This document shows positions 37,517-50,965 of a stretch of 64,000 bases of DNA, in pieces. Within the stretch, counting starts at the first letter, position 1, and every line of letters begins with the position of its first letter. The DNA comes from Pohlia nutans (lineage: Eukaryota; Streptophyta; Bryopsida; Bryales; Mniaceae), in assembly GCA_022496805.1 (NCBI GenBank), contig CM040085.1, forward strand, positions 23,961,811 through 24,025,810, in the 5' to 3' direction. The notes under the pieces were generated by a model. The model was not told where the DNA came from. It ran no database searches and saw only the letters and a program-made list of their open reading frames with translations. The translations under genes and the position numbers were made by a program.

Positions 37517-40500
37517 ATGGCTGTGTCTATGAAGAATGTCGATGTTGCTTTTCAAGGAGTTGGACAAAAACCGTATCCTACCATCACCTGTGTTTTCTTT
37601 GCATCATCTTTTCATGAATTGAATACAAACTGTTCTAAGTGTTGTCACTCATAAGGGTAACATCTTTGGTGGAACGTAGCTAATCCGAGACGTTGGGCTT
37701 GAGTCAAGAGTGGCAAATGTTTCCCTTTGACTTTATCTGCAGAGGAATGGATATATGGCGCATTGAAGATTTCAAACCAGTGCTCTTACCTAAGGAATCC
37801 TATGGAAAATTTTACACAGGAGATTCTTACATTGTGCTCAGGGTAATCCTTCTCTTTTAGTAATGCCTTTCATCTAAGAGGGACTCTCTGTGTGGGTTAT
37901 ATGAATACGTCGGAGTTTTGTAGTCCAATTAGTGATCAAGGAATTAGACTACTCACGGAATTAATTGCTTGTGCATCTTGATAACAGACAACAACACTGA
38001 AGACCGGAGGATTTCACTATGACATTCACTTTTGGCTTGGAAAGAACACAAGCCAGGTACTCTAATTGCTGGATTTCTTACCATTCACAAACATCCTAAG
38101 CTCTGTGAGATTCTACATACTGTAAGTGTGTAGAACATCGTTTTCGCTACTTTCATGAGAATTTTTGAGCAGTTTAATAGATGTTCACCTAGATTTTACA
38201 CTCAGTTTTAATTTTAAACTTTGATTAGCCAAATCCTCATTTTTTTGAGACAATTACCAAATCCCAGAGTCTGTGAACTGCTTTTTGGAAAATATGACAA
38301 CTTCATAATATAATCACCATCCTCAAAAGTGATCAAAATTTGGGGATGAGGATTCTAGTTTCTTACGGGTTTCTATGCTATAAGTGCCAACTGTTTATTG
38401 CATCGTGGGTCCACCTGACAGGATGAGGCTGGTACAGCAGCAATTAAAACAGTAGAGCTGGATGCTGCTTTAGGTGGCCGTGCGGTTCAATACAGAGAAA
38501 CTCAGGAGCATGAAACAGACCTTTTCCTATCTTACTTTAAGCCATGTATTATCCCCATGGAAGGTGGTGTTGCTTCTGGATTCAAGAAAGTAGAAGCTGG
38601 GAAGGTTGAGCCTCGACTATTCATCGTGAAAGGAAGACGTGCCGTCCGGGTCACACAGGTCTGAAATTACTCTGCTTACGAATTTTATCCACTGTATGCT
38701 ACCCACTTTATCCTTTGTATCTGTTATATATAGTGAAGATTGAATAAAACTCTGTTGGAGGACGGAGTATAATGATGGTTTCTTGAGAGAGCCTGGACTT
38801 TCTTCATTTGATGACAACTTTTTTATGGTGGAAACAGTGCTCTATAGGTTCAAATTATATAGCAGGATATTCATAATACATGAAATAGGGTTCTTTAATC
38901 TTTTAATTTTGATGTTCTACTTGACGAAAATATGCTAATGAGGATCGTCTTTTTAGTGGCTGATTGAATTGTATTAAGGTCAGTTACGAGAAGTAGACGT
39001 ATCCTCATACTGAGGGAAAATTTAATAGGTTTCAGGTTATATGTCTTCTTTAAGTGGTGTGGTTATTGCTAGCTGAATGATTTTGCGCTTGCCTTTCATG
39101 ACAGGTGCCTTTCGCCCGTTCCTCACTCAATCATGATGATGTCTTCGTTCTGGATACGGAATCAACAATCTTCCAATTCAATGGAGCTACGTCCAGCATT
39201 CAAGAGAGGGGAAAAGCTCTAGAAGTTGTCCAGTATATTAAGGATACAGACCATGATGGGAAATGCGAAGTTATTATTATAGGTAAGGAGTCAAATGCAG
39301 GATTAAGCTTCTCAGCGTTCACGCTACACAATAATCGGATGTATTAGTCTGATCTACCCCTAATGCGTTTGTTGAGTAGTGTACACTACATAGATTTGAA
39401 TAAGTTTCATGTACGCGTCGTCGAGGGAAAATTAGCATCTGATAACTTCCCGGGGTTGTTAGAGTGGCTCAACGGGTTTCTATGTTTTTGTTTTTGTTTC
39501 TTTTCAATTTGAGTTCTATAATGTGGAACTGTTTCCGCTTCATTGTTGTTGCAGATGATGGTACGCTGGGGACTGAGGCAGACACAGGCCAATTCTGGGT
39601 TCTATTCGGAGGCTTTGCTCCACTTTCGAAGAAAGCCACCGTTGCTGACGATACTCTTGAATTGGTCAAGCCTAAGCTGTTCTGGTACTAAAAACTTTTC
39701 CCTGCTGTCACTCATTCAAGAATTTTGTGCTAAATTCTTACTTTCTCTGCCCTCTCTGTGAAGAGCAATTTCTTGATTTGAAAATTATAAGGCTGAGGCG
39801 TCTTCTGAGATGCATTGGCATACATGTTTCTTTTCTACATCGTCACAAATCGTTCCGTCATTAATTTCTTCTGTATCCATATCTGTATGATTCATGGCTC
39901 TACATGCAGTAGACACTGTTACTGATGAGGGGATTGGTTGTGGATATTTGGTGCCAAAGTATCATTGAAGGAAGATTCAAGGAAGTGGAAACCTCGAAGG
40001 ACGTGTTGGACAGCAATAAGTGTTACCTGCTCGATTGTGGTACTGAGATCTATATATGGGCAGGTCGGAACACACCACTTGACGCTAGAAAGATAGCCAA
40101 TTCAACTGCAGAGGCAAGTTCTACATATCTACCTTTGGCACTGGTTGTATTCTATTGGACCGTACAGGAGTGAGCTACATTTCATACATTCACGACTTTT
40201 GTTCATATGCCAACTCCACGTTTTATGACTCATCTGTAGGAATGGTCTACCCTGGAACCTTTAGGGGTTAATGGGCATCATTATCTAATTTTTTGTTTTC
40301 TAAGATCTCCTGTTCAATATCATAGATATCCTCATATATCCTGACTTTGTTATTGTTTTACTTTAAGAATTGCTCTAGTATCTGTCCACATTTGTTCTCT
40401 TTAACAATCAAAATGGAGCAGCCAGGACTTCTTAGCAGGTGCTCACTTCCTCTTTTATGTTCCTTGTAAGTTGATCTGCAATATTCATGCATTAACTGGA

Positions 40501-43500
40501 CTCTGAAAACTTTACCGAGTACATGCAGGGTTTCATTACTAATCAGGAAAGGTCGAAGCACACCCAGATAACCCGGATCATCGAGGGATTTGAAACATTA
40601 GAGTTTCGGTCATATTTTGAGAAATGGCCATTAAATGGACAGCACCCTGTCTCTGAAGAAGGAAGAGGCAAAGTTGCAGGTACGTTGAATATATTTTCAC
40701 CTTGTTCTGGTGGTCATCTTACTGTTTATTTCCTGATTGAAGATTATGTCAAGTTTTACACCAGCATATTTTAGAGTAGTGGTGTGTTTCATGGTGCTTC
40801 TGCAATTATTTTTGTCCTTCAAAATTTTAAGTTCCTTATCTGGAATGCCGACAACAGGTATTATGGCAACTTTATGGATACGTTGTGTGTGCTGCACCTC
40901 CCATTAGCCCTATGTCTAGCCTTTCCTGAATTGTGAGTTCGAGTGTTATTATTCATCGCCTTAAAATATGTTCGGTTGCCTACTATGTTTGTATTATTAT
41001 CTTGCACAATCATTTTCAATGAGCTAATAGTGTGGCTATGACAGCATTGTTGAAGCAGCAAGGACTTAATACGAAGGGTATCCTCAAGGGTTCACCTACC
41101 AAAGAGGAACTTCCCCCTCTTCCAAATTTGAGTGGCAAGATTGAGGTTCCTCAAGAGCCCAACATTTTCAATTTTTTTTCATGGCCTAGTCAATCTTGTT
41201 TTAAAATTTCAATCCTCATCCTCTTCATTTGGTATTTCTGCAATCATTTAGGCAGGGTGCTTACACTTGAATGACTGCCACTTTCTCAGGTGTGGAGGCT
41301 GGACGGTGGTGTGAAGAAAGAAGTTGCTCCTGGAGATGTTGGAAAGTTCTACGACAACAGCTGCTATATTGTGCTTTATACCTATCAAGGAGCAGAACGT
41401 AAAGAGGAATACCTTCTCTGCAACTGGGTTGGTCGACACACCCTTACGGTAAGTGTGGATTCAAAATATCAAAATTTTAGTCCATGTTCATGTTTGATGA
41501 AAGTCGAGTCTAGTAAATTTCAACAAGCAGATTTGTGACTGTTAAGAGTTTAACATTGCCCTTGGGATGTCTTCATTCCTTCATTTACCGTTTATAGGTA
41601 GCGTGGGATGGATTTACTGTCTATACTAGCATGAATTTTTGTTCTGTTGGATTAATTACCAATCTCGGTATACAGGAGGATAAGGCTGCGTCAGTAATTG
41701 TTATGAACGACATGAATGCTGTACTTAAAGGACGTGCGGTTCAGGTAATTTTATTGTTTGAACAAGAAAATGCCGAAATTGCTCGATATTGTGTATCTCA
41801 TTGTTTCATCATTCAATTTGACTCCGTGTCAAAGAACTTGTACAGTGACATTTCACATGTTCAGCCTCTCGCTGAATGTCTGGAATTTGGGAAGTTTGTA
41901 TCAGGTGGAATACACTTGACGTTCATGTTGTGTGCTTGCTATAAGGTGCAGACTTGGACTTACGAATTCGACCTTTATTGAGTACCTTTATTTAGACTTT
42001 TGCTCCACTTCAACATAAGAGGGGGTCCTGGTTGTCAGATGTCTGTTGTGTCTGCATCGCATATGATGTGAATTTCCTGTATTCATGGCAGGCATACATT
42101 ACTCAAGGGAAGGAACCCATCCAGTTTTTGTCGCTGTTCAAGTGCATGTGCATATTGAAGGTTAGTCACCTGCTTTGCCATCATATTGCTACGACTGGCT
42201 TCGATAGTCCGGACTTGCTGGATCTTGTGTTGTGAAATTCTTACGAGCCACCTTTTAAGGTGGTAAGGGATAATATTTGTCGAATGCATTTGCGTTGGAC
42301 TAGCAAATCCCACTTTCAATTGTCTAGAAGCAAATAATCACTTACGTCCGGAAGATGCCTTTGTACAATTTTAACATCTCTTTTCTTTCCAATTTATTGC
42401 AGGAACATACTAGTCCAGTTCATAAGGAAAATGGGATAATATTGGTGCGAGTACGAGGTGCTGGTCCACACGTTGTGATTGCTTTGCAAGTAGAGCCGGT
42501 AAGTGGCGTTTATAGTGGCAGCCTAGACTTTCTTTCTATATCTGTATATTGTTCATCAGGATGCTCATTTCTCCGTAACAGCACATTTTGAGTAATATTC
42601 TTTTTTTTGTTTGCAGTTTTCTGCTTCGCTCAACTCCTCTGATTGCTTTCTACTTCAAACCCATTCAAAGCTGTATGCCTGGTCAGGCAACCTAAGTTCT
42701 GCTGAGAATCAGAAGGCTGTCTTGCGGGTAGCAGAAGTTTTGAAGGTGAGGTACAATGCAATTAATGATGTGAATGGCAGGCAGTCAGATGCTCCCTCCT
42801 CCCCCTTCCATTTTTTTCTTCTTATTATTTGTGTAAATGGACACTCAGTTAACGATTGCAACAACTTTATTTCACATGCTGGGTTCAAGCACGCATTCTG
42901 AGCCTGTGCTTGATTGGTGCGCAGCCTGGTGTTGTAGCAAGGCCTGTGAAGGAAGGTTTAGAACCTCCAATCTTTTGGAGTTCTCTTGGGGGTAAACGGA
43001 AATATGCAAGCCATTGGGAACCAAAGGATGCCCCCAAGGATCCAAGGATGTACGCTTGTAGTCTCTCACAAGGTGTGGCCTTCACAAGCCTGCATTTTTA
43101 AGCACTTTTGGGATGCCTGCAAAGATTAGACTCTTTGATGAACTCACGTATAATTGGTGGTTAGTGAATGATGTATTGTTTTGTGAGTGAAGATAATTTT
43201 GTTCAAGTAATTGCACTTAGTAATTGACAATGTGGATTCTTCATTTTGTAAATTGTACAATTAGCTCTTGTTTTCACTGAAAATGCTAATTTCTACAGAT
43301 TGCAAGACGTAAAACGCCAGTGTAGTCCCCAATATGTCCGATATCAAGCGTAGTTCTGTTACGGAAGAGACTATTTATCTAGCGATATATTGCAAGATGT
43401 AACACACTTATCTAACAAAAATCTGGTGGCTTGTCTCTGAAACAACTGCAAACTACTATCCAGAGAACTTGAAGGTAATGCTCAATATCTTGGTCCAACT

Positions 43501-46500
43501 GTATATCAATTGCCACGTCATAGAGGAACTTACCAGTGATAGAGTGACATGACAGATACAAATAGGCTTGCTCCTGGATTCTTAATGATATGTTGTGGTG
43601 TCCTCATTCCCAGTTAGAGCGTTCAACTTTCTTTCGTGTATAGTAAAGCGACCACTGCTTGATGATTGTATTGAAGCGCCCTGGGTGTCTATCACTATAC
43701 TGAATTGGGAATTGTATAGGTGACCGAAGTGCACAATTTCACACAAGAAGACCTTCTGACTGATGATATCATGATACTGGACTGTCACAATGCTATATAC
43801 GAGTGGGTTGGCCAGCATACAAGCACAGACAACAAAGAGTTTACTCTAGAGATTGCCAAGGTAGGATGCTCCCATTTTCTTGTTCTGATTGCTCAGAATA
43901 GTGGGTTTGGAATTCTAGTTTTGAAACTCCACCACTCTTGAAGTTTTATGCCTTGAAGTGCAATTTCTCAAGAAAATTTGGCTTGAAGAGCTTTAACATT
44001 AGCACGCGATCCGATTGCAACGCAGAAATATATTGAACGAGCAGCAAGGTTGGATGGGATACATCCAGAGACTCCCATTTTTATAGTTGGTGAAGGCAAT
44101 GAGCCGACGTTTTTTACCGCCTTCTTCTCATGGGATTCGGGCAAGGTCTATGTCAGTATCAACTGGTTTTCTCTACTTGCTCCAATTTTTCCCAATATGT
44201 AGTTTCTTATGAGTAGTAATATTCTGAACCATGTGCATTAATTAAACCCTCAGATGCGTAGAATATTTTCAATCGTTAAAATCATTCTCACTTAGTGTGA
44301 AGAAGTGATACTTAGGTCATCACAAATTTTCGGATGGGCAATTATGAGCACTTTTTGACCCTGAAGTGCCTGAGAATGACAGGTCAACGGTGACGCATAT
44401 GCAAGAAAGCTTGCAGGGCTTCAAGGACGACCTGCTCCTCCAGAGGTAATCTTATTGCGGTTTACATTGGTTTATATCAAGCTAGAACTGCGACGCTTAA
44501 AGCTTATAAAGTCAGAGCACCTTCTTATAACTTTTTGTCAACATATTACAGAAAGCCCAAAGGCGCCTTACACCAAGTGCTTCAGCTGGCGCTAGAGATG
44601 CATCCACACAGCGGGCAGCAGCTATGGCAGCACTCTCATCGCAGTTGACGTCAGAAGGAAAGTTATCCAAGGTAGCCCAAACTCTGGTTAATCAAAATTC
44701 AGCCTCGGCTCCTGTAAGTCCTAGGTTTCATCGACCATCAACTGGCAACTCTCAAAGAGCTGCAGCCATGGCAGCCCTGTCCTTCATGCTTGGCACAAAA
44801 GCCGGACCAGTATCTGCAGTTTCAGGTGTGTTATTTATCGTTATACGATTTGTCAATTGACAGTTTGTGCCTGCTTGTGGTGATGGATCTAGCATTAGAT
44901 TTCTAGTCCTTCCTTTGTGCAGGTCTAGATGCTTGGTCAATTGTGCTGACCGTGGTCAATTGTTAAAGCAATTACAGTATTCTCTACCAGTCCGTTGTTC
45001 ATCTGTTCAAAGTACGAGCCTGGTTGGAAGTAGTCCCTGGAACTAATTGGATTTTCCATATTTTTGCCTGTCTTTGCTTTTGTATAGTTGATGCTGATTG
45101 GGTTGCTGGAAGTTCACCATTCGCAAAAGTGGAAGCGACAGCAGATACAGAATCAACTAGCTCAAAGTCTGAGGATGGAGGTGATGATGAAGTCATTGAA
45201 TTTTTCAGCTATGACCGCTTGAAGTCATCTTCCGCCGATCCTGCTCCAAATATCAATATTAAAAAAAAAGAGGTACACTTCATGAATACCAAGTCCCTTT
45301 GTACTGGCGTTATCTTCCTGGCTAAAGGCTTGTATCCGTCTCCTACTTTATATGCAGCTGGTGATCCCTCAGCTTCAAAGAATAATTTGGAGCTGATAGA
45401 GTAATCCCTTAGCTGTAAAGTTTTAAGATTTTGCAAAATACAGACCACAGAAACAAGATTTTCAGTGCTGAGAACCGAAGACTCACCAAAATCTTGAAAA
45501 GTTTGCAGTTAAAGTACAACTCTGATGCACTAGTTAAAGTTGAAGGTTTCGCATTCTAAATTATATGTGCAGTTAAATCTGACATTGCTATCACCAATAT
45601 TTAAATAAATATTTTTAAACCTCAAGATCAAAATTTCTTCTAAAACTGATGACAAAGGAAGTATTAACAATTTTTGAGTGAAACTTATTGGAATAGGTTT
45701 GAATTCACGTGACATTAGAGTTATCCTTAAAGTCTTCCAGGTCACCTTGTGTTCTCGCCTCGTGTTTCAATTAAACTATGTAGCACATGACATGCAAGAG
45801 TCCAAAACGGATCGAAAATAAACATGACAACTCATAAGTTGTCTCATCCTTCAAAGAAATAATAGTATGGTATAAAAACAAGGTGGATCTCCTTTGAGTT
45901 GCAGATTTGGTGCTCAAACACTTAACCCTTTTACGCCAAACTCCATTTCAGCTGTTTTTAAACTTGTCTTTTGGTTTTAATTTTTGCATGTTAATGATTT
46001 CATTTTTAACTATTTTATATTTTTCCCGTAGACTGTTTTGTGTTTTCTATTAACCTGATTTTTCCATAATTTAATGATAAGAATTGAAATTATTATGATT
46101 TTTCCAAGTTTCTGCATTTGAAAATTATAGTAACTACAGAAAAGCTGATCTTTAGCTGTTTTTTCTTTTTTAAATGGAGAAAAGTACAGTGAGGTGAGCA
46201 TCATAGTGATAAAGTGCGCATTTCCATGTGAAAGGGAAATGAGTATGACCTAATTTTCCATGTGATACAGGATGGCCAATTGCCATCTATGCAGTTATAG
46301 TAGAACGTAGTTTCAAACCCCATCTAAGTCGGTGCATAATTTTACGATCTACCCTGTGTGTATGCCACTTGCATTTTGTGCTCTGCTATGGTCGATCGTA
46401 CCCTGAGGTTTCTTTGTTGCAAGAATTCTGACGCATATCTCTCTCAAGCAGGCTTACTTGTCGCCAGAGGAGTTTGAGAAGCTGTTCGGAATGTCCACGA

Positions 46501-46565
46501 GCCAGTTTTATCAGATGCCCAAGTGGAAACAGGATCAACGCAAACGCAATCTTCAACTCTTTTAG
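37517..46565 (+). CDS. VLN: Villin (gelsolin-family actin-binding protein), 22 coding exons, 917 aa
   Basis: Villins bind, bundle, cap or sever actin filaments in the cytoplasm under calcium control. Exons: 37517-37572, 37743-37842, 37988-38056, 38422-38658, 39105-39282, 39555-39684, 39960-40113, 40529-40679, 41045-41145, 41290-41448, 41676-41744, 42092-42160, 42403-42498, 42617-42745, 42925-43072, 43464-43474, 43720-43860, 44026-44145, 44383-44445, 44552-44825, 45088-45272 and 46452-46565. These total 2754 nt with consistent phases. Six gelsolin repeats cover about 20-735 (G1 with WRIEDFKPV and GDSYIVL; G3 with [15 protein letters not shown]4 with VWRLDGG). An Ala/Ser-rich linker follows. 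A villin headpiece at about 865-917 ends [12 protein letters not shown]...MPKWKQ...LF. Intron 7 uses GC-AG and exon 16 has 11 nt. The exon 7 acceptor (CCAAAG) was chosen because it restores the frame. Confidence 0.95.
40257..40271. mobile_element. Lone TTAA-type MITE end in villin intron 7
   Basis: CCTTTAGGGG directly followed by TTAA matches the right end of the beta family. No matching left end is visible within the intron, so it is a solo end or chance. Confidence 0.35.
45530..45925. mobile_element. Degenerate gamma-family MITE sequence and one TTAA end, villin intron 21
   Basis: 45590-45700 resembles the interior of the 5627-6206 element (CTATCACCAATATTTAA, TTTTTGAGTGAAA, GGAATAGGTTTGAATT). 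A separate TTAA-CCCTTTTACGCC end starts at 45922. Complete boundaries are not recognisable. Confidence 0.45.
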
Positions 46566-48773
46566 GTTTACCATTATTTTCTATTTGATTTGGTGTGATC
46601 AGCTAATGCGTTTTAGCTGTAATCTGATGTACTAACATGAGTGGTAAGGTTGTGGGTCTCACCCAACATGTAAATCAATTTTTTGGAATATTTCCAAACT
46701 TTACAGTATAATTGAGAATTTCTGGTAGTATCTTTTCATGTTGGGACTATTATCTCCCACTATGGACTTATCACATTGCAGGGGTTCACAAGTTCTATCC
46801 ATTTTCAACATGATTGTTAATATTCTTGAGCCAGAATGGGATCAGGAGCTGTCTCAAGTATGAACAGTCGATCAATTTGTTTCGTTGATTTTTTTGAATT
46901 TACGCAAATTTGAATTAAGGCGTGGTGCCAGTACGATTTGATTTCATTTAGAATTCATTGGTAATTCAAGTATTGTGTTCACCTATTGATTTAAAATTGC
47001 AAATAAGAAATCTTAGTCATAGGGTTGCAACTTGGTGCAAGTGAAATGTACAAAGTAGATTGCAGACGTTATTAACATGATTACGTACAAAATATACAGT
47101 TTGCAGGTGTTGAGATTCTCATTCTGGAAAGATTATCAAACACCTTTCTACTGCTCGAACTGTTTTTGAGCATCGGGCTGGTGGAGTGGTACGTCCCACT
47201 TGTTCAATACAGGCTGATGAACGAGCTCCTCGGCCAAGTTAATGTCCTGCAGGAATGTGGTAATCCTCAGTGTCGTGCGTGACCGAGGTAGAAGTCTCAA
47301 TGTCCTGCGTGAATAATGTATGCTCGATTCACTTGAAGATTAGCGCTTCTTAGGTACTCGGCCCAACTCAGTAGAAGAATTAGGCAGCTCTGAATCACCC
47401 ACGCGATTCTTCAGGAACTGGAGGCTCATCGCACCCTGAAATTGAAAACCGCATTCGAATTACACCCAATGCATTCCAAAACAGGAGGGTTTCCAGAACT
47501 CCCTCCTTCCTCAACCCTCAGAATGGAAGAATTAACTAGTCCAATGGTGAGCACAATGGTCTGGACCCTAGGTAAGCCAGTAGGAGTAGTAGTTAATTTG
47601 AGAGAAGTAAAAATTACTGCTAAGCTGCTGTTTACAGCAAGTTGTTCAATTTAGCAAGTAAATACCAAGAATTTACCATCATTCTTGTACCCATTACTGC
47701 CTGGTAACATGGTCAGGGTTCCTTGGTTGTACTCCGACAGTTTCATTCCGTCTTGAACTACTCATCGCACGACGACGGAGATTCTTGCTGGTTATCCTCA
47801 CATGGCAGTCCCTTCTAGTGAAAAAATTATTGGCGAATTTTCGCCCCATTCTTACCTGTTTTTTACCTTGGCGAATTTAACCTTGGGAAAATCATGATAC
47901 ATTAACCCTGGGGGAGCCTCAGCCTGATGTCCCATGACGTGGCCCGGGCCACATCAGCCCCCACCTTGGTTGTCAGCTCGCTTATGTCTCTTTTGTCTGC
48001 CACCACTGATGAGCCCTGCACTCACATCCAGCAGCTCGTCATTCGCGTATCCAGCTTCATTTATAGTATGCTCGCCACTTGAGTTCTGCAATGGCGCTCC
48101 TTAATTTGAAATCTCCATCGCCTGCGCGTTGTGCCATGTGCAGGCGCTCTCGCCACCTTTGTTTTTGGAATGCAGGGTCATTCGTCAACTTCGTAGTCGC
48201 ACGCTGTAGAATTATTGAGGAGGGTGGCCCTTATTTGGGTTTACAGCTTCAAAATTTGAGGGCGCCTGCTCTTTTTACTAACAACAGCGTAGAGGCGATG
48301 GCGGATAAGCGATCGGAAGAGGAAACAAAGGTTTGTTTAATCGGTATGCAGTTTTGGGTATTTGAGGAATTTCGAGGGTTTGCATTCTTACTCCACTCCA
48401 TTGCTTTTTGTTGTTTGCATTGGTGATTTGCGTTCATGGTTTGTTTGCATTGGCGATTTCGTTCATTGGATGGGGCTGGTTGGAGTTCTGGGTTTAGGCG
48501 ATATTTAGTCGTAGGTGGAGTTTACTGGGTGGAGTGCACGCTTGAGTTCTGGGCTTAGGAGATTTTGAAGGGTGTGTGCAGTTTAGGGGTTTGAGTGCAC
48601 GCTGCAGTTGTGAGTATATCTGATTTTTAGATTTGAGGCATTTTGCGAATTGGGTGCGGTTTTTAGTTATGATTGGAGTTACTGCGGCATTTGCAAATTG
48701 GGTCCATGGGGCGTTTAGGATTCAGAAGGGAGGATTTGAGGATTTGATCTTGAGGGTCGTTTTTTTTTGGCCA
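46566..48773. other. Villin 3' flank and hAT 5' flank
   Basis: Contains the presumed villin 3' UTR. A GC-richer stretch at 47880-48330 includes a short ORF beginning ATGGCGGATAAGCG (48298) that runs into a donor-like AAG-GTTTGT. It may be a first exon of the hAT element or of an unknown transcript. No family could be recognised. Confidence 0.35.
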
Positions 48774-49615
48774 TGCGTATGGCGCCTCATCAGTCCATGC
48801 TGACCAAGTTTCTGTACGCTGGGGTGTCCGATGGCGATGGGGGCGAATTTGAGGGCGACCAGGATTTTGCAACAACGTAGGTTGTGTAGAGCAGCTTCGA
48901 AGGGAGCACTGGTCCACCGTCTGATGATGCAGCCGACTCCATCTCCGACCTGCAACACGCGTCGACATCCCCGTGGCGTCAGCAGAGAGACAACAGAGCA
49001 GGTGCGAGGGGAGCAGCCGCGCTACCCACGCCACAATGCATCACGGCAACGGAAAAAGGTAAGTCTCCATGTCCCGTTGCAATCAAGGGTGATGGAGCAA
49101 GTTCTTCAGGGTCCGATATTGTGCTTGAATCTGCATCAGGTGGGGTGCCGGAGGTAGTAATTTTGGATCCTCTGGTTGCTTCACCCGCTCATGATGCAGC
49201 AAGACGACGAAGAAGAGTTTATGAAGGGAATCAGCACTGATAAGATTCATAGGCTATCAAATTGCCATGGGCAGAATCTGTTGTGGGAAGTGACGGGAGT
49301 GTGAAGCAAGTAAAATGCAAGGTTTGTACTGATATTGAGGGCCGTGAAAAATTGCTCGTGCCCAAAATTGACAGTCTGTGGAAGCACTGTGGCCGCAGGA
49401 AGGCCACTACAAGCTTCAACAAAGTGGTGGCAGGACAATATTGTTTTCTGACCACCAATGCTTATGTAAAAAATGAAAGAATATATTTTGCAAGGTTGGG
49501 GGAAGGTGGGGATACTGTGGTGCAGCAAGTAGCGGTTGGTGCAACGCGTGAACGGAAAAACGTAAGGTGGTCCAATTTCGAGCAATATTTTGGCTACTCA
49601 TGCAAGGATGGCCAC
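48774..49615 (+). pseudogene. hAT transposase, N-terminal part with BED-like zinc finger
   Basis: The N-terminal coding part starts near 48774 (MRMAPHQSML...) but has stops at 48878-48880 and near 49240. From 49265 the frame is open and encodes a BED-type finger: K-C-x2-C, then DSLWKHCGRRKA at about 30-45 of that segment. SNFEQYFGYSCKDGH follows, the usual lead-in to the hAT core of the ZNF862-like group. The coding sequence breaks off at 49615, where a TIR element is inserted; the core resumes at 51343. Non-functional. Confidence 0.75.
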
Positions 49616-50258
49616 ATCAGGAATTTCCGACCCCACTGATTCTGCATTGATTCAGTGCGTTTATCGTTAAACACTAATTTCGCACGTCATACGTGCATTT
49701 AGAAGTGTCGTTACGGTACGGAAGTGACATGCATTACTAGAGTGTCGATGCAGTGTCTTTTCAATGATTATCAAAAAAGTGTTGTTTCCGCACGAAAGTC
49801 GTGCTTGACGGAATCCGTGCGTTAATCGTGTATCTACATTACATGGCTAATAAGACACGGATAACATGCGGTTTTAGTTAATGCGGATTCAGTATCGTAT
49901 ACGTATCATATTAATGCCATTTACTATATTCGTGCGATTTCAGTATCTATTATAATGCAAATTATTTTCGTACGACATCCGTGTACAATATTTTAATATA
50001 TTTTTGGAATCTTTTGGAATCTTTTGGAGTATTTCAAAATATTTTATATTATTTTGGAATATGTTGGAAAATTCCAAGAATCTTCTTTAAATTATACTTA
50101 CGGTTTAATTTCCCAAAACATTTTTAGATCTACATTTATAGAGTTTAGAAGCAATACACATTAAAATTTCAAAGAAATAACATTTTATATTTTTAGAATT
50201 CAAATTTGGTATTATTGATTATCATTGTACTTTTCATCATAGGAGCAAAAAAAAAATA

Positions 50259-50760
50259 GCTCACAACCACCACGGTTTTGCCAAAAAATAAAAAAATTCA
50301 AAATATTATGAAAAAAATCCTAGATATAGAAAACGTCCTGCATAATCTAGTGCAAAAAAAGAGTTTGGAAAAAAAAAAATTTCACATAGTTAAAAACATT
50401 CAAAGTCCGCTGAAAAAAAAAACTGCTCATAGCCATGATCTGCCATCACGATTTTGGCAAAAAATTCAAAAATTCAAAAAATTATGAAAAATACCCTAGA
50501 TATAGAAAAAGTCCTGCATAATCTAATGCAAAAAAAATTGGAAAAAAAGTTTTTTTCACATAGTTAAAAACATTCAAAGTCCGCTGAAAAAAAAAAAAAC
50601 TGCTCACAACCATGATCTGCCATCACAATTTTGGCAAAAAAAAACACAAACTCAAAATATTCTGAAAAAATTTGTAGGTGTAGGAAAAGCCCTGCATGTT
50701 GTAGTGCAAAAAAAAAATTTGAAAAAAGAATTATATACACATGGCAAAAAATAGCCAATG
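50259..50760. repeat. Tandem repeat, three ~170-bp units within element A
   Basis: Each unit starts GCTCA(C/T)A(A/G)CCA, continues with ATTTTGGCAAAAAA or a variant, then AAAA(C/G)TCCTGCATAATCTA and ATTCAAAGTCCGCTGAAAA. Element B contains only two such units, which accounts for the 174-bp length difference between A and B. Confidence 0.75.
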
Positions 50761-50811
50761 GTTTCATTCTTTTATAATTATCAAAAGAGTTCCTTTCTAT
50801 GCATGAAGAGT

Positions 50812-50965
50812 TTGAGGTGGTTTGGTGGTTTGGAGCTTCATCGGCAACCGGGAGGTCGTGAGTTCAAATCCCACCGTTGACGATAGAGCTTGGGAAGCTA
50901 TGGTGGGCCCCACCGTGCGTTCGGGCAATTTCCGTGTAGTTGAAGTCGGTAGTGAGGAAAATAAT
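50812..50965 (+). mobile_element. tRNA-derived SINE-like segment in element A
   Basis: TGGTTTGGTGG (weak A-box) and, about 45 nt on, GAGTTCAAATCCCACC (good B-box) mimic a pol III promoter. GGGAGGTCGTGAGTTC is reminiscent of plant Au-type SINEs. An A/T-rich tail (TTATTTTATATTATATTTTT) follows. It does not fold as a complete tRNA. Confidence 0.5.

Noticed and set aside
39901..39959. Villin exon 7 starting at the first GCAG (39909)
   Set aside because: That acceptor gives a stop after a few codons. The later AAAG at 39956-39959 restores frame and matches the family sequence, so no frameshift is needed.
48079..48426. 115-aa plus-strand ORF before the hAT gene
   Set aside because: No recognisable family; could include a first exon, but there is nothing to support a product.
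50812..50900. Functional tRNA gene
   Set aside because: A and B box-like stretches are present, but no cloverleaf with acceptor and anticodon stems forms and the sequence is duplicated within the TIR element, so SINE-like.
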